This document shows, piece after piece, positions 22,070-34,300 of a stretch of 64,000 bases of DNA. Every line of letters starts with the position of its first letter. Position 1 is the stretch's first letter. Both the position numbers and the translations under genes were made by a program. This DNA is from Aldrovandia affinis. Taxonomy: Eukaryota > Chordata > Actinopteri > Notacanthiformes > Halosauridae. The notes under the pieces are model-generated. The model worked only from the letters and a program-made list of their open reading frames with translations. It was not told the DNA's origin and searched no databases. The stretch lies in the NCBI GenBank assembly GCA_029706075.1, contig JAINUG010000306.1, positions 124,001 through 188,000 of the forward strand, read 5' to 3'.

Positions 22070-22555
22070 CACGAGCCACCAGAACAGCTTCAATGTGCCT
22101 TGGCATATATTCTATATATATAGTCTAGAACTCTGTTGGTGGGATGCAACACCATTCCTCCATGAGAAATTCCATCATTTGGTGTTTTGTTGATAGTGGT
22201 GAAAAACTCTGTCTCAGGTGCCGCACCAGAATCTCCTATAAGTGTTCAACTGGGTTGAGAGCTGGTGACTGAGATGACCATGGCATATGGTTTTCATGCT
22301 CATCAAGCCATTCAGTGACCACTTGTGCCCTGTGGATGGGGACATTTTCATCCTGGAAAAGACCACTCCCATTGGGATAGAAATGATTCACCATAGGATG
22401 AAAGTAATCACCCAGAATGCCTTTGTATTTATTAATAATAAGGGTTGAGTGTTGAGTGGACATAAACCATGCCAGGAAAATGCACCTCACACCATAACAG
22501 AGCCACCAGATCCCGCTACTCAAGTGTTTCCTATATTTTGGCAGTTACCTGTACA
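22070..22555 (-). mobile_element. Tc1-like transposon relic
   Basis: The minus strand encodes GDYFHPMVNHFYPNGSGLFQ and VVTEWLDEHENHM..SPALNPVEHL, that is, the catalytic Asp-to-Glu segment. The C-terminal part is in another frame at 22190-22070. The right terminus 'ttttggcagttacctgta' matches the relic at 1001-1434. Confidence 0.75.
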
Positions 22556-22559
22556 TATC

Positions 22560-23818
22560 GGTCTGACATTAAAGTCTGATTTAATATGTTTGAATTTCTG
22601 GCTGTAAGGCAACAAAAGGTGACATTTTTTAGACAGGTGTGGACTTTAAAGGGGCACTGTATATCTTTATTTTTTTTGGGGGGGGGTGATTTATTTTTTC
22701 TTCTTGGTTAAATTATTTGTTGCAAGAATAACTTGGTATGTGTGCGAGTGTGTGAAGTACCAATGTACACAAGTGTTTTATGCACAAACGCACTATCCTT
22801 CTCCATCCCTGATCATATAGTTTCTGTGCTTCTGGATACTTGCTGGCCGACCTATGTTTCCACAAATTATTCATGTGTCCTCCCCCAAGTTTATAGAGTT
22901 TGCTTCCCCTGGATATTTACACTCTCAGGCCAATAGACTAAACTCACTTTCCCACAGTTCCACTGGGTCAACAGGGTCCTTCTTTCTCCCACATGTAACC
23001 AGCAAAGCGGGTGGTCCTCCTTCTTCCTGGTTGTCACCCACCAAGCATTTGCAACACAAGTTACATGACTGTGGAATAGGTAGCATTTTCTTTGGAGAAG
23101 TGCTTGTTTTATTCCTGCCAAGCACACATTTCAAATCCGATATGTTTGTAGTGTATAGCCTACATTAAGGGTGACAATGTTCAGATGTGTGTACATTCCT
23201 GAAGAGCACCAGAAAATAGTCCTGGCATTCCATGGCAGTTTATTTATCTGAAGCCTTCATAGTCTTTATAAATTAGAAATATTTAATGTAAAGGAACTGA
23301 ATGCACCAAACTTGTACTCTACATATAGAGTTTACGGTTCTGTGTGTAATGTACTGTACATAAACAGAAATAAGCAAAGTAGTGTATTTAATTATTTGGT
23401 ATGAACCGAATAAGGGAATGTGAGCAGATAAAGTGCAGATGCTAAGTGCAGAGCAGATGCTAAGTGGATAAAGTGTACAAAATGTACATGTAATGTAACA
23501 GAGAATTCCAAATTGGGAGGGGGGGACTGGGATAAAAATTGATTCCAAAAAAGGCAGTCCAGTGGAAAAACAGCCACAGTTACAAGGCCTATGAATAAGC
23601 TGGTATCCGGTCTTCCCAGAACAGAGTAAACAGCGATCATTCCAGAGATAGCTTTTATACTGACAGGGCCGACAGAGCCCCAGGAGGGAAATAATGCTGA
23701 TCAGCCAAATTCCCCAGTCAGCTCAGAGCCTCTCTCAAGGTATTCAGATTCTGAAGTAAAGACAAAAACTGGTTCTATAGGACTGTATTTACTTGGTGAG
23801 ATCTTGAACTGAATATAC

Positions 23819-23859
<41 letters not shown>

Positions 23860-24680
23860 AGTTAGTAAGTAAACAATTTTTATGGGATAAAATGATAAAT
23901 GTTTAGACATTACCTCTAACGTTTTACTCACCTATGGCACAAGTGAGGATTTCATAACTTCACAGAACTGCTGAGGACAAGAGCACTGGGCTTCAACCCA
24001 AGAAGTCATTACTGATGAAATGTGAGCAAAAAAACATAGTTTGTGTCCTTTGCACAGGGATAAAACTTGGTTGACCTTCAATGCAATCGGAGAAAAGCAG
24101 GAGCTTTTCATCTCTTACAATTTGCATAGATTGACAGCACATCTGTTCCCAAACACGGTCACATAAACATTAAGCCTTCTCCACATTTGTGAGCTTTCCT
24201 TATTTTGGGGAATCTTAATAAATTGCATCGCTCAATCAGTAATTGTTTTTTTGGTGTTCACTGCTGAAATTGTTAGTTGTCCACTAGATGGCAGCATAAT
24301 CCACAGTTTCAGGTTTTGGATTATGCAAACGGCTGTATGAGAAGAACTTCTCTTATTTGGGTAGGACATATGTGGGGATATACAGGCATCAGCACACTCC
24401 GCTTGAAAAATTATGAGCATCTGAAAATCTCTTAATCAACAGATTCAGCTCCATAATCAACATTGACCTCTCTCCGTATGGTAATGTGGCTTATTTTTGG
24501 TTCAGATAGAAAATTACCATATTTCCAAATATTATAACATTACCAATTCTATATTCTGTACGGTCTCTCACTTTACCTTTTATCAAACCTTTACCTTTTA
24601 TACAATGTGCACAATGAGTCCACAACCATACAAGAAATATGGGAGCCAAAACGAATTTGTTTTGAAATGAATGCCTTGAA
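22560..24680. other. Intergenic, no gene recognised
   Basis: Contains a (TA)n tract at about 23822-23857 and otherwise unassigned AT-rich DNA. Confidence 0.4.
23822..23857. repeat. (TG)n-(TA)n microsatellite
   Basis: 'tgtgtgtgta' followed by about 15 TA dinucleotides. Confidence 0.9.
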
Positions 24681-24685
24681 GTATA

Positions 24686-25798
24686 CAGTGCCCTCCAGAA
24701 TTATTGGCACCCTTGGTCAAGATGAGCAAAAAAGGCTTTGAAAAAACGTATTTTTTGTTCATCAGCTTGATCTTAAACTCAAAATATGATAGAATTGAAG
24801 TAAAATTATTTAAAAAAAAAAAATCCTTCTCAAAAAATAAATCTTTGTGCACCCTCCCCTTGCCAAGATAACAGCACTTCTCCTATAATACAGCACTACT
24901 CCTAATAACACCCACCTCAGAACAAGGGATCCGAGACCATTCCTCCATATAGAATCTCTCCAGATCCTTCAGAGTCCTTGGTCCTCGCTTGTGGACCCCT
25001 CTTCAGCTCACACTACAGGTTGTCAATGGGGTTTAGGTCAGAGGACTGGGATTGCCATTGCAAAAGCTTGATTGTGTGGTCAGTGAACAATTTTTGTGTG
25101 GATTTGGAGGTATGCTTTGGATCATTGTCCTGCTAGAAGATCCATCCACCACCCAGTTTTAGCCTCCTTACAGAGGCAACCAGGTTTTTATCTAAAATCT
25201 CCTGGTACTTCATGGAGTCCATGATGCCATGCATCCTAACAAGGTTCCCAGGGCCTTTGGAAGTAAAACAGCCTCACATCACAGATCCACCACCATACTT
25301 CACAGTGGGGATTAGGTTATTTTCTGCACGACCATCCCTCTTTTTACGCCAAACACGCCTCTGGTGTTTGTTGCCAAAAATATTAATTTTTGTCTCATCT
25401 GACCATAGAAATCAGTTCCAGTGACATTTAACAAACTCCAGGCGCTTACCTTTGTGGTTTGATGACAGCAGAGGCTTTCTTCTGGCAAGCCATCCAAACA
25501 GCTTGTTGGCATGGAAGCTTGTTGGAGACTCCGAGATGCAACCAACTTCTGCAATTCTCCAACTGTGATCCTTGGAGAAATGTTTGCCTCTCAAACCATC
25601 CTCCTCACTGTGCATGGGGGCAAAATACACTTGCGTCTTCTTCCAGGCAGGTTAATCACAGCTTCAGTTGTTTTAAACTTCTTAATTATTACCCTAATAG
25701 TTGAGATGTTCATATTTTGAGTGTAAGATCAAGCTGATGAACAACAAAGCCATTTTGAAAATCTTTACCAAGGGTGCCACTAATTCTGGAGGGCACTG
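24686..25798 (-). mobile_element. Tc1-like transposon, full-length ends, decayed
   Basis: Ends are CAGTGCCCTCCAGAATTATT and the complement of ACTAATTCTGGAGGGCACTG, each flanked by TA. About 35 bases of inverted repeat are visible (GGCACCCTTGGT / ACCAAGGGTGCC). Minus-strand transposase pieces at about 25630-25310 (FHANKLFGWLARRKPLLSSN, one frame over KRGMVVQKI) are frameshifted. Confidence 0.85.
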
Positions 25799-25799
25799 T

Positions 25800-26182
25800 A
25801 TATAGAATATGCAGTGGGTATAAAAACTATTCACAGAGAATATGATACAACTGTATAGGCAGTTCTAGGCAAACTAGAACAGGCCATCCTTCAAAAGTGG
25901 GCATCCATGCAAGAAGAGCACTTGTTAGGCAAGACAGTGTTACACTCTTCCATGGCAGAGATGGGAGAAACTGTCCAAGGGACAACAATAGCCTGGGCAC
26001 TTCACAAATCTGCACTTTATGGGAGGGTGGCAAAAAGAAAGCCATTGTTAATGAAAACTCACATGGAATCTCACCTAGAGTTTTCCAGAAGGCATGTGGG
26101 AGACTCAAGTGGAGGAAGATTCAACCCAATGGAGGTCGAGCAATTTTGTAAAGAAGAATGGGCGAAAATTGCAATAAAATAA
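25800..26182 (+). mobile_element. Tc1-like transposase fragment
   Basis: The plus strand encodes MAEMGETVQGTTIAWALHKS, then ALYGRVAKRKPLL and HLEFSRRHVGD, the linker between the HTH and the DDE region of a Tc1 transposase. It follows directly after the element ending at 25798. The left edge 'gcagtgggtataaaaactat' resembles the terminus seen at 37826. Confidence 0.65.
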
Positions 26183-26563
26183 TAATAATTCTATACTTTG
26201 GGCACAAATAGCCATGCATTCCGTAAGAATGGAAATACAAAGGTAACCCATACCTCTCAGAATAAGCAATGACAGATATGAAAAGTCCCAAACTCCACTT
26301 TTTTACATAATCTAACAGTGCATATTAAAGACACGATAAAACAAAAGTCATGCATATTACAGATACTAGATTTTTTACCCTACATTTTAGTACAGACAAA
26401 TACAAAAGTTCCAAGGTACTGCTTCAGATGGCTGAAGAGCTAACATGATGGGACCACATTACTCAACAACTTCTAGAGCCAGATGTTTTTGATAATAGTG
26501 TTTCATCCACAAATATAAAACCCCAGAGTGTAAACACATTTAAGTAAAAGGAGCATGTATCCC

Positions 26564-26854
26564 TTTATTTGTTAGTTCCAGCAAACATCACAAGGAGGCA
26601 TTATCTCCCTATCAATTCAAGACAGAAAAATGGATGAGTGCGACAAACAAGTATTAATTCCCCCCACATACATAAAAAAAAAAAAACATTTAGTTTAAGA
26701 AATGCACAATACATTTCCCTCCCTGCCCCCCCCCTCCCTCATTTCTGAAGACTGAAGAAAGCAATGTTATGAGGATGATGGTGGCCTGTGATGTCACTCA
26801 GAGCATGTGGAAAGTTCCAGAAGCAGAGCTTGTCCAAGTTAATCTCGCAGGCCA
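26564..26854 (-). CDS. Orphan 3'-terminal exon with stop and poly(A) signal
   Basis: A strong acceptor (TTTTATTTTCTCTTTTGCTTCAG) precedes 26854. The frame that stays open encodes ACEINLDKLCFWNFPHALSD, then HHHPHNIAFFSLQK and TGA at 26741-26739, with AATAAA at 26569-26564. It has the layout of a last coding exon, but I do not recognise the protein. It lies 1.2 kb downstream of the last gene B exon on the same strand. It could be that gene's real end or belong to another gene; no in-phase donor was found in the 28088-28373 exon. It may also be chance. Confidence 0.3.
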
Positions 26855-27334
26855 CTGAAGCAAAAGAGAAAATAAAAAATAATGGAAAAAATAGTAATAA
26901 TAAAGTGCTTGTTGGGCACACCTTCAGCACTGTGAACATTTTTACTATAATACATAACTGCAAGCCCCCGGATACCGAACGAAGCGAGATGCACGCACGT
27001 ACTGCATTGCCCAAGAATTGTAAACAGATAAATGGATCTACGCATACTGAGAGCAATTGCTGGTGTTTTTGCTAAACTGGCTCAGGGAGCGGGCCCATGA
27101 AAATGAAACAGGATGCAGTCTGTGGTGCGGGGCTATGAAATGTAAAAGAGGAGGGTTTTAAATGAAAGAGCATGAAAAAGCTCAGGAGATGAGAATCAGC
27201 ACCATGGTCCGGATTCCCTTGGGCTTTTATCAAAGACACAAGTTAGAAGCACAGCACACATGGAACACAAGTACAGCTACGAGAAACACACACATGCATA
27301 CACACACACACAATTGACCAATTTACTATTACAA

Positions 27335-27610
27335 TTTAGTTATTTAGCAGACACTTTTATCCAAAGGGACTTACAACAGCACATTTACATGGCTAGAGAT
27401 CGCTAGAGCTCTTGAACAGTAAGATACAGTCTAAATATTGACATTGCCAACATTCATGCTTCAAAATCTGTTATACAAAGGGAAAAAGAGCTTACACATT
27501 TTTTTTTGGAGTGGAGTGGAGTCTAAAAAGGTGAGTCTTCAGTCTTTTACGAAAGATAGGAAGAGGATCTGCTGTCCTCACCGAGTGAGGAAGGTCATTC
27601 CACCACCTAG
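27335..27610 (-). repeat. L2/SINE-type tail fragment
   Basis: Contains 'tagcagacacttttatccaa' with 'gggacttacaa' at the left and 'gaaggtcattccaccaccta' at the right. Same family as 7225-7610 and 49488-49700. Confidence 0.65.
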
Positions 27611-27639
27611 GGCAGGGCCGTAGGGAAAAGGGAGGGCTG

Positions 27640-27745
27640 TAGATAACCCACACACACACACACATTTAACCACCCACACACATGCACACACACACACACA
27701 ACCCCCCTCCCCCACACACACACACACACGTACATGGACACAGAC
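27640..27745. repeat. CA microsatellite
   Basis: (CA)n with interruptions. Confidence 0.9.
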
Positions 27746-28087
27746 ATGTACACACAAATAGGCACCCACACGCAAGAGAGAAAAAAATGTATTGCATATA
27801 GTTTGTAGCACTGCAGAAGCATGATTGAAATTACACTCGATGCAGGATCAACAAAGAGCAAGGAACCTATTGTGCACAATCCTTCTCCCAGAACATAAAT
27901 ACAGTAATACAATAATCTTTGTACTGGGATGGGGAGGGGTACTCCCTGCTGTGAAGGGGCGAGGGAATACATAAGTTGCAATTGTGTATTTGTGGAAGTT
28001 GTACCACTTGTTGTCAATAAAAAGAAATCCATAATCATAATGATAATGATGATAATGATGGTGACAATGAGCTCTACGGTGCACTCA

Positions 28088-28373
28088 TCAGTCGGAGAAA
28101 TCGGCGGCTCGCCAGGAGGCTACAACCTGTGACACGCTGGCAGAGGCAGCACTGGCAGCGGTGGTCCTGTCGTCCTCGCTGTTGCCGTTGTAGTTGCCAC
28201 AGGCGCCGCACTTTGCCGGCCAGACGGGGGCCAACGGTCACTCTGACCTCCCCGGTGAGGGAGAGTGAGACGCGCACGGACAATGCCCTCTCCACCACCG
28301 ACACCCTGTCTGACACGCGCACGGACAGCTCCTTCACAGGCGAGCCGGGCAGCGACAGTTTCCTGCCATTAAC
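28088..28373 (-). CDS. Gene B exon: vWD second half and C-terminus (one-base frameshift)
   Basis: The acceptor is GCTGCACCACAG, then [20 protein letters not shown] to [12 protein letters not shown]. One extra base (around GCAAAGTGCGG) shifts the frame. The next frame reads [20 protein letters not shown] and [12 protein letters not shown] before TGA at 28090. CGxCGNYNG is the conserved end of vWD domains, so both halves are real and the shift is an indel. Homologous to gene A 60944-60645. Confidence 0.82.
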
Positions 28374-31300
28374 CTGTGGTGCAGCAAACAGGAAGTGGGG
28401 AACCCATCCATCCATCCATCCATTATCTAAGCCGCTTATTCCTGGTCAGGGTCGCGGGGGGGTGCTGGAGCCTATCCCAGCATGCGTTCCGGGTGAGAGG
28501 CAGGAATACACCCTGGACAGGTCGCCAATCCATCGCAGGGCACACACACCATTCACTCACACACTCATACCTACGGGCAATTTAGACTCTCCAATTAGCC
28601 TAACGTGCATGTCTTTGGACTGTGGGAGGAAACCGGAGTACCCGGAGGAAACCCACGCGGACACAGGGAGAACATGCAAACTCCACACAGAAAGGCCCCC
28701 GGCCTGGATTCGAACCCGAGACCTTCTTGCTGTGAGGCGACAGTGCTATCCACTGCACCACCGTGCCACCTATAAGTGGGGAACCGTGAGGCTAATATAA
28801 TATATATGTGCCATTTAGCAGACACTTTTATCCAAAGTGACAGTAGTGAATGCATTTTTCAGTATATGTGGTCCCAGTGGGAATCGAACCCACAACCTAG
28901 GCGTTACCAACGCCGTGCTCTACCTACTGAGCCACACAGAACCACAGGCTCTGACATCACTGTCTCTGTGTACACACCTGAATGTTTAATTCACCCACAA
29001 TCCATTTTGTGTTGTTGGGGGGAGGGTAGTGTCACAACTGGCCAGCCAGGTAGCAGGGTGATTTTAGTTTAAATCTCAATCTTGGATATGTGAAAAAGCT
29101 GATCTAGTTATACATGAGTCTAGGATTTAAAATAGTCATAATCGCTGACTTTGCCTATGGCAGAATATGGTAGCATTTACTCACTGATTTGAACCAATCA
29201 TAATTGGTTTTGGTGCGGAGAGAAAAAACAACAAGTCAGTGACTGACAGCTCAAAGTAGCTCCACCCTTTCATGACGAAATCTCACTCGGTTAGTGGTTA
29301 GTGAGTGAGCCCCTCCCCAATCTAGCTGCTCACCCAGGTCTGGTGTTGGCTGTTGACAGTGATGACCATGTCCTTGAAGAAGATGTAGATGGTGGCCACA
29401 CCTGCCGGCCCACCCTTCTGGCACAGCCGGATGTCCACCACCACGCAGAACCACAGAGCTGAGGTCTGGTCACAGAGCACCGCCACCTCAAAGGCCCCCA
29501 CGTGGCCCATGGGCCCTTCCATGCCATCGAAGGAAGCAAGTTGGCCCCCGTGTGAGACCAAGCAGATGCCCTGTTTGGGGTGGCAGCCTCGCACCCTGTC
29601 CCGCACACCACAGGTCTCCCCACTTGTGCACTGTAGCTTTTTACACAGCACCACCCCCAACGCGTGGCACATGCACGCTGAGTCACAGGCTTTGCTCACG
29701 ACCGATTGGCCGACCTGGCACCAACACAAGAGTAAGAGCAAGAGAGAGAGAGACAGAGAGGGAGAAAATGGGAGGGAGGAGGGGGAGAGAGAGTGAGTAT
29801 GTATGTTTAAAAAAGTAACTGGTACTTAACAGGCCTGGGTCAAATAATTATTTGAAATAATTGAACCCTTCAGGTTAAATGAAGAGAGGTGAGGTGTCCA
29901 CCTTCATATATCTGCCTTCGTGGATGCACCCGCAGGTATCCATGGACACACACTTGTCGCCGTCAAAGACAAAGCTGGGATTGCACTGGCAGCCCTCGAA
30001 GCAAGTACTGGAACAGGTGCCAGGGCCGGCCAGGCTGGCACAGGTGGTGCCGCAGGTGTCCGCACACACCTCGTAGTGACTGTTGGCTGGGCATGAGGCC
30101 GCTGCGGGGGGGAAAGGGGGGGAGAGAGTGAGGAGAGACAGCTTAACAGACCAAATCATCAACAGCTTTTCACACTGAAAGCCATTTAGCAATTAGCCCC
30201 GGTGCTGCTTAGCTTAATGCCATACTTCAGCAGCATTAATCTGTCCGTATTTGTCGTTTTTTTTTTTTTTTTCATTTTTTATTCCAATTTTTACTCCCAA
30301 TTTAGTATCCAATTTTACCCTCTCTTTTTCATGTCAATTATCCACTCCCTCATATGAGAACTCGCTACCATAGGCCCGAGACCAGTAGTGAGCGCTGCAT
30401 CGCCTCCTCCGAGTCGGCACCTGCCTAAGCCGAAGCCTGTCACCGTAACACACTGATGGAGAACTGTGGCAATGGACTTCAGAAGAGACAATAACAGAAA
30501 AAAATGGCCGCCAGGATCACAGCATCTACAAAGCAAACTGAAAATTGATTCTAAATGTTTCAACAGTCCCTTTTTGCAATCACAATGCATGTGTAGAAGG
30601 CGTGAAGCGTTTATGCTTCCAAAGGTACAAATGAATCATTTTAATATTTCAGCAGCGGTTTCCACTTGGCTGGACCCCTGGAGATTTCATTACAATAATT
30701 ATCAGATCAAGAAACTGAGAGCCCCCCAGCCCCGAAGGCCTTTCACAGCCCCTACAAATTAGTCTTGGAAAACGATCGCAGCCTCAGCAATTTTTCCAAT
30801 TAGAGGTAAATTACAAAATCATTGATCGATTAGGAGGTTAGGCAGTACCACAGACACAGATAGCAGACGCCCTTCGCCCCACCCTAGCCCACCTCCTGCT
30901 CTCCCCTGTCCTTAGCCAGAGGTACTGCTCCCCCATACCTCCAGTCACTCATCACTCCCTACACTCCGCTCCGCCTCCTCTGGCAAACTGACTGCCCCAT
31001 CCCTCCGGGCGCCTGGCAGCCGCTCCTCGCGGTCTCGCCTCTTCTCTGTCCTGATCCCTCGCTGGTGGAACAACCTCCCGCAACCGGTCAGGACCGCGGA
31101 ATCACTTGCAATCTTCCGCAAGAGACTCAAAACCCACCTCTTCAGACTCCACTACCACTGAACACTGTCCATCTAGTCAATCTGTCGTCACCACTGTTTA
31201 CTTGTTCTACACTATTAAAAAAAAAAATAATAATAATAAATTTAAAAAAACACACACTAACCTTTTCTTTCCCAGTGTTACAGGTATGATACGCAGACGC

Positions 31301-34300
31301 CTGCAATGATGTCTATTGCTGTATTACTGCACTGATCTTGTGCGCTAACTATGATTGTTCTTACCTTGTATTAATGCACATCTTGTAAGTCGCTGTGGAT
31401 AAGAGCGTCTGCTAAATGCTTAAAATGTTAAATGTAGCCCACCCAGTAGCGCTCACCAGTATCTTGAAAGGGTGGTCCTTGCTGATGGTCACCGTGACTC
31501 TGTAAGCCTCCACCGTCACCACCTTGGTGTAGGACACGGCCTTGCTCCCGCGGTGGTTGTTCTGCACAGTCACCGTGAAGGGCACCAGGCCGGCATCTTT
31601 GGAGCACAGCGCCACCAGCTGGTACACGCAGGTGCCCTGGAAGTTGAAGCGCCGCCCATCGAATGAGCGGTAGTGGGGGTCACCAGCCACCGTACAAGTG
31701 GAGTAGCTGACGGGTTGGCAATCGCACTTCCCGGCACTCAGGGCATAGCCGTTGTCGCACACATAGCCCTCCGAGCAGACGCCCAAGCAGACGGGGCGGG
31801 GGTCCTCAAACGGGCAGGAAAGGGGGCAGGGGCTGGCGCAGGCCTCGTAGTGGCTGTGGGGCTGGCAGCTCATGGCTGGAAGATGAGGGACAGGGATAGA
31901 TCTGAATCAGGATATAATAATATTATATAATAATAATAATATAATAATGGATTTGTATGGTGCCTTTCTGAACCCAAGGATGCTGAAACAGGATGAGAAA
32001 GGATGCACCACAGTTGAGGCACCACATTCCATTAATTTGAACTGAAGACATACTTTTGTAAGATTACCTTTGGATGAGTATGTGTCATTGTTTTTATGGT
32101 TGTTGCTTTTACTTACTTTTATTATTAATCATGTTCTATCCTCCTTTGTGCGATATTTCAATTCTATAAATTAGCAGGAAATCTTCCTGTCTTTATTTTG
32201 GTTAACAAAGGAAAATGAACCAATTAACTAATTCTTCTTCTAATTCACCTAACCAGACTGGGTGCTCCAGGCCTCGTCGCCCCACCCCCCGCTTACGGCA
32301 GCCGAGCTTGGTCCTCCAGTCCTTGAGGACCAAGCCCTCACGTAAGCACAGCTCGCTGTAGGACGCCAGCGCCTGGCACAGCATCTTCTTGTCACCCTTA
32401 TTGAGGCAGACGTCGTAGACGCAGCTTTCCATGAAGGCTTGGGGGTCGACCTTGAGGTGACACTTCTGGAAGACGCTGTTCGTCAGGGCCCCGCAGTAGG
32501 CCTCAGTCTCATACAGCTTCCGGAGGTTTCCATCGCAGGTGGGGCAGCCCTTCTCGCAGCTGTCCCAGCAGTAGGGGTCCTCGGGGTCTGCCACCCGCCA
32601 GCTCTTGCCCCAGACGATGATGGAGGAGACGGGATGGCCGGCAGGGTCACGGAGCTCATCCTTACGGTCACCGTTGAAGTTCCCACACAGGCCCAGACCA
32701 CACCAAAGTAGCTGCTGGGCAGCTGGATCACCAGCTTTGAGCTCCAGTCGTAGGAGACCCGCAGGCCGAAGTCCGTCTCCAGCACCGCCTCGTTGCGCTT
32801 CTGAGTCACCGTCACCTGATCGCGGTCTGCTTGCCAGGGCAGGTTCTGAGTCTCGTCATTCACCTCAAAGACAGAGAGGGTTGCCATATTCCTTCAAAAT
32901 CAACTCAAATGTAATTGTGTTGTAACGGTGGGATACAGAGACATAGAGTTTCCAGATTCATTCAAATTCAACTGAAATGTAACCGTTATATTGACATGAT
33001 ACAGAGGGGAATTACAGGTTATCTTATATCAAATGTTATTAAATGAAGATATTAGAAACAAAATAGATCTCTCTGTTCCTGTGACTATAATTCTAAACAC
33101 AATATAAATAACACGGTTGTGATTACCATGGGACACTATCCACTGTTACCCAAATTGTGTCTGTAAAAATAAGAAAAGGAGGTTCCATTTTCCATTCAAA
33201 CATTTATGTTCATGCATGTTGAGGCACAGTGTTTACTCTCCAAACAAACTCCACATGTTGCACAAGTCCTGTGAAGTCACAAGCATATACACCCATCGCC
33301 AAAAGTTTTGAGAATGACACAAATATTAATTTTCACAAAGTCTGCTGCCTCAGTTTTTATGATGGCAATTTGCATATACTCCAGAATGTTATGAAGAGTG
33401 ATCAGATGAATTGCAATTAATTGCAAAGTCCCTCTTTGCCATGAAAATGAACTTAATCCCCAAAAAAACATTTACACTGCATTTCAGCCCTGCCACAAAA
33501 GGAATAGCTGACATCATGTCAGTGATTCTCTCGTTAACACAGGTGATAGTGTTGATGAGGACAAGGCTGGAGATCACTCTGTCATGCTGATTGAGTTAGA
33601 ATAACAGACTGGAAGCTTTAAAAGGAGGGTGGTGCTTGAAATCATTGTTCTTCCTCTGTTAACCATGGTTACCTGCAAGGAAACACGTGCAGTCATTGTG
33701 CATCATTGCTTTGCACAAAAAGGGCTTCACAGGCAAGGATATTGCTGCTAGTAAGATTGCATCTAAATCAACCATTTATCCGATCATCAAGAACTTCAAG
33801 GAGAGAGGTTCAATTGTTGTGAAGAAGGCTTCAGGGCGCCCAAGAAAGTCCAGCAAGCGCCAGGACCGTCTCCTAAAGTTGATTCAGCTGCGGGATTGGG
33901 GCACCACCAGTGCAGAGCTTGCTCAGGAATGGCAGCAGGCAGGTGAGAGTGCATCTGCACGCACAGTGAGGCGAAGACTTTTGGAGGATGGCCTGGTGTC
34001 AAGAAGGGCAGCAAAGAAGCCACTTCTCTCCAGGAAAAACATCAGGGACAGACTGATATTCTGCAAAAGGTACAGGGATTGGACTGCTGAGGACTGGGGT
34101 AAAGTCATTTTCTCTGATGAATCCCCTTTCCGATTATTTGGGGCATCCGGAAAAAGGCTTGTCCGGAGAAGAAGAAAAGGTGAGCGCTACCATCAGTCCT
34201 GTGTCATGCCAACAGTAAAGCATCCTGAGACCATTCATGTGTGGGGTTGCTTCTCAGCCAAGGGAGTGGGCTCACTCACAATTTTGCCTAAGAACACAGC

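Noticed and set aside
28088-28373. Direct splicing of the last gene B exon to the orphan exon at 26854
   Set aside because: No donor in a usable phase was found before the stop; kept only as a possibility in the orphan exon entry.
28129-28800. A 223-codon open frame on the plus strand
   Set aside because: It is the antisense of the last gene B exon joined to a SINE; no domain and composition of a shadow frame.
28868-28940. A cloverleaf-like tRNA (Thr-GGT-like) on the minus strand
   Set aside because: It runs directly into the L2-type SINE tail and lies among SINEs, so it is a SINE head rather than a tRNA gene.
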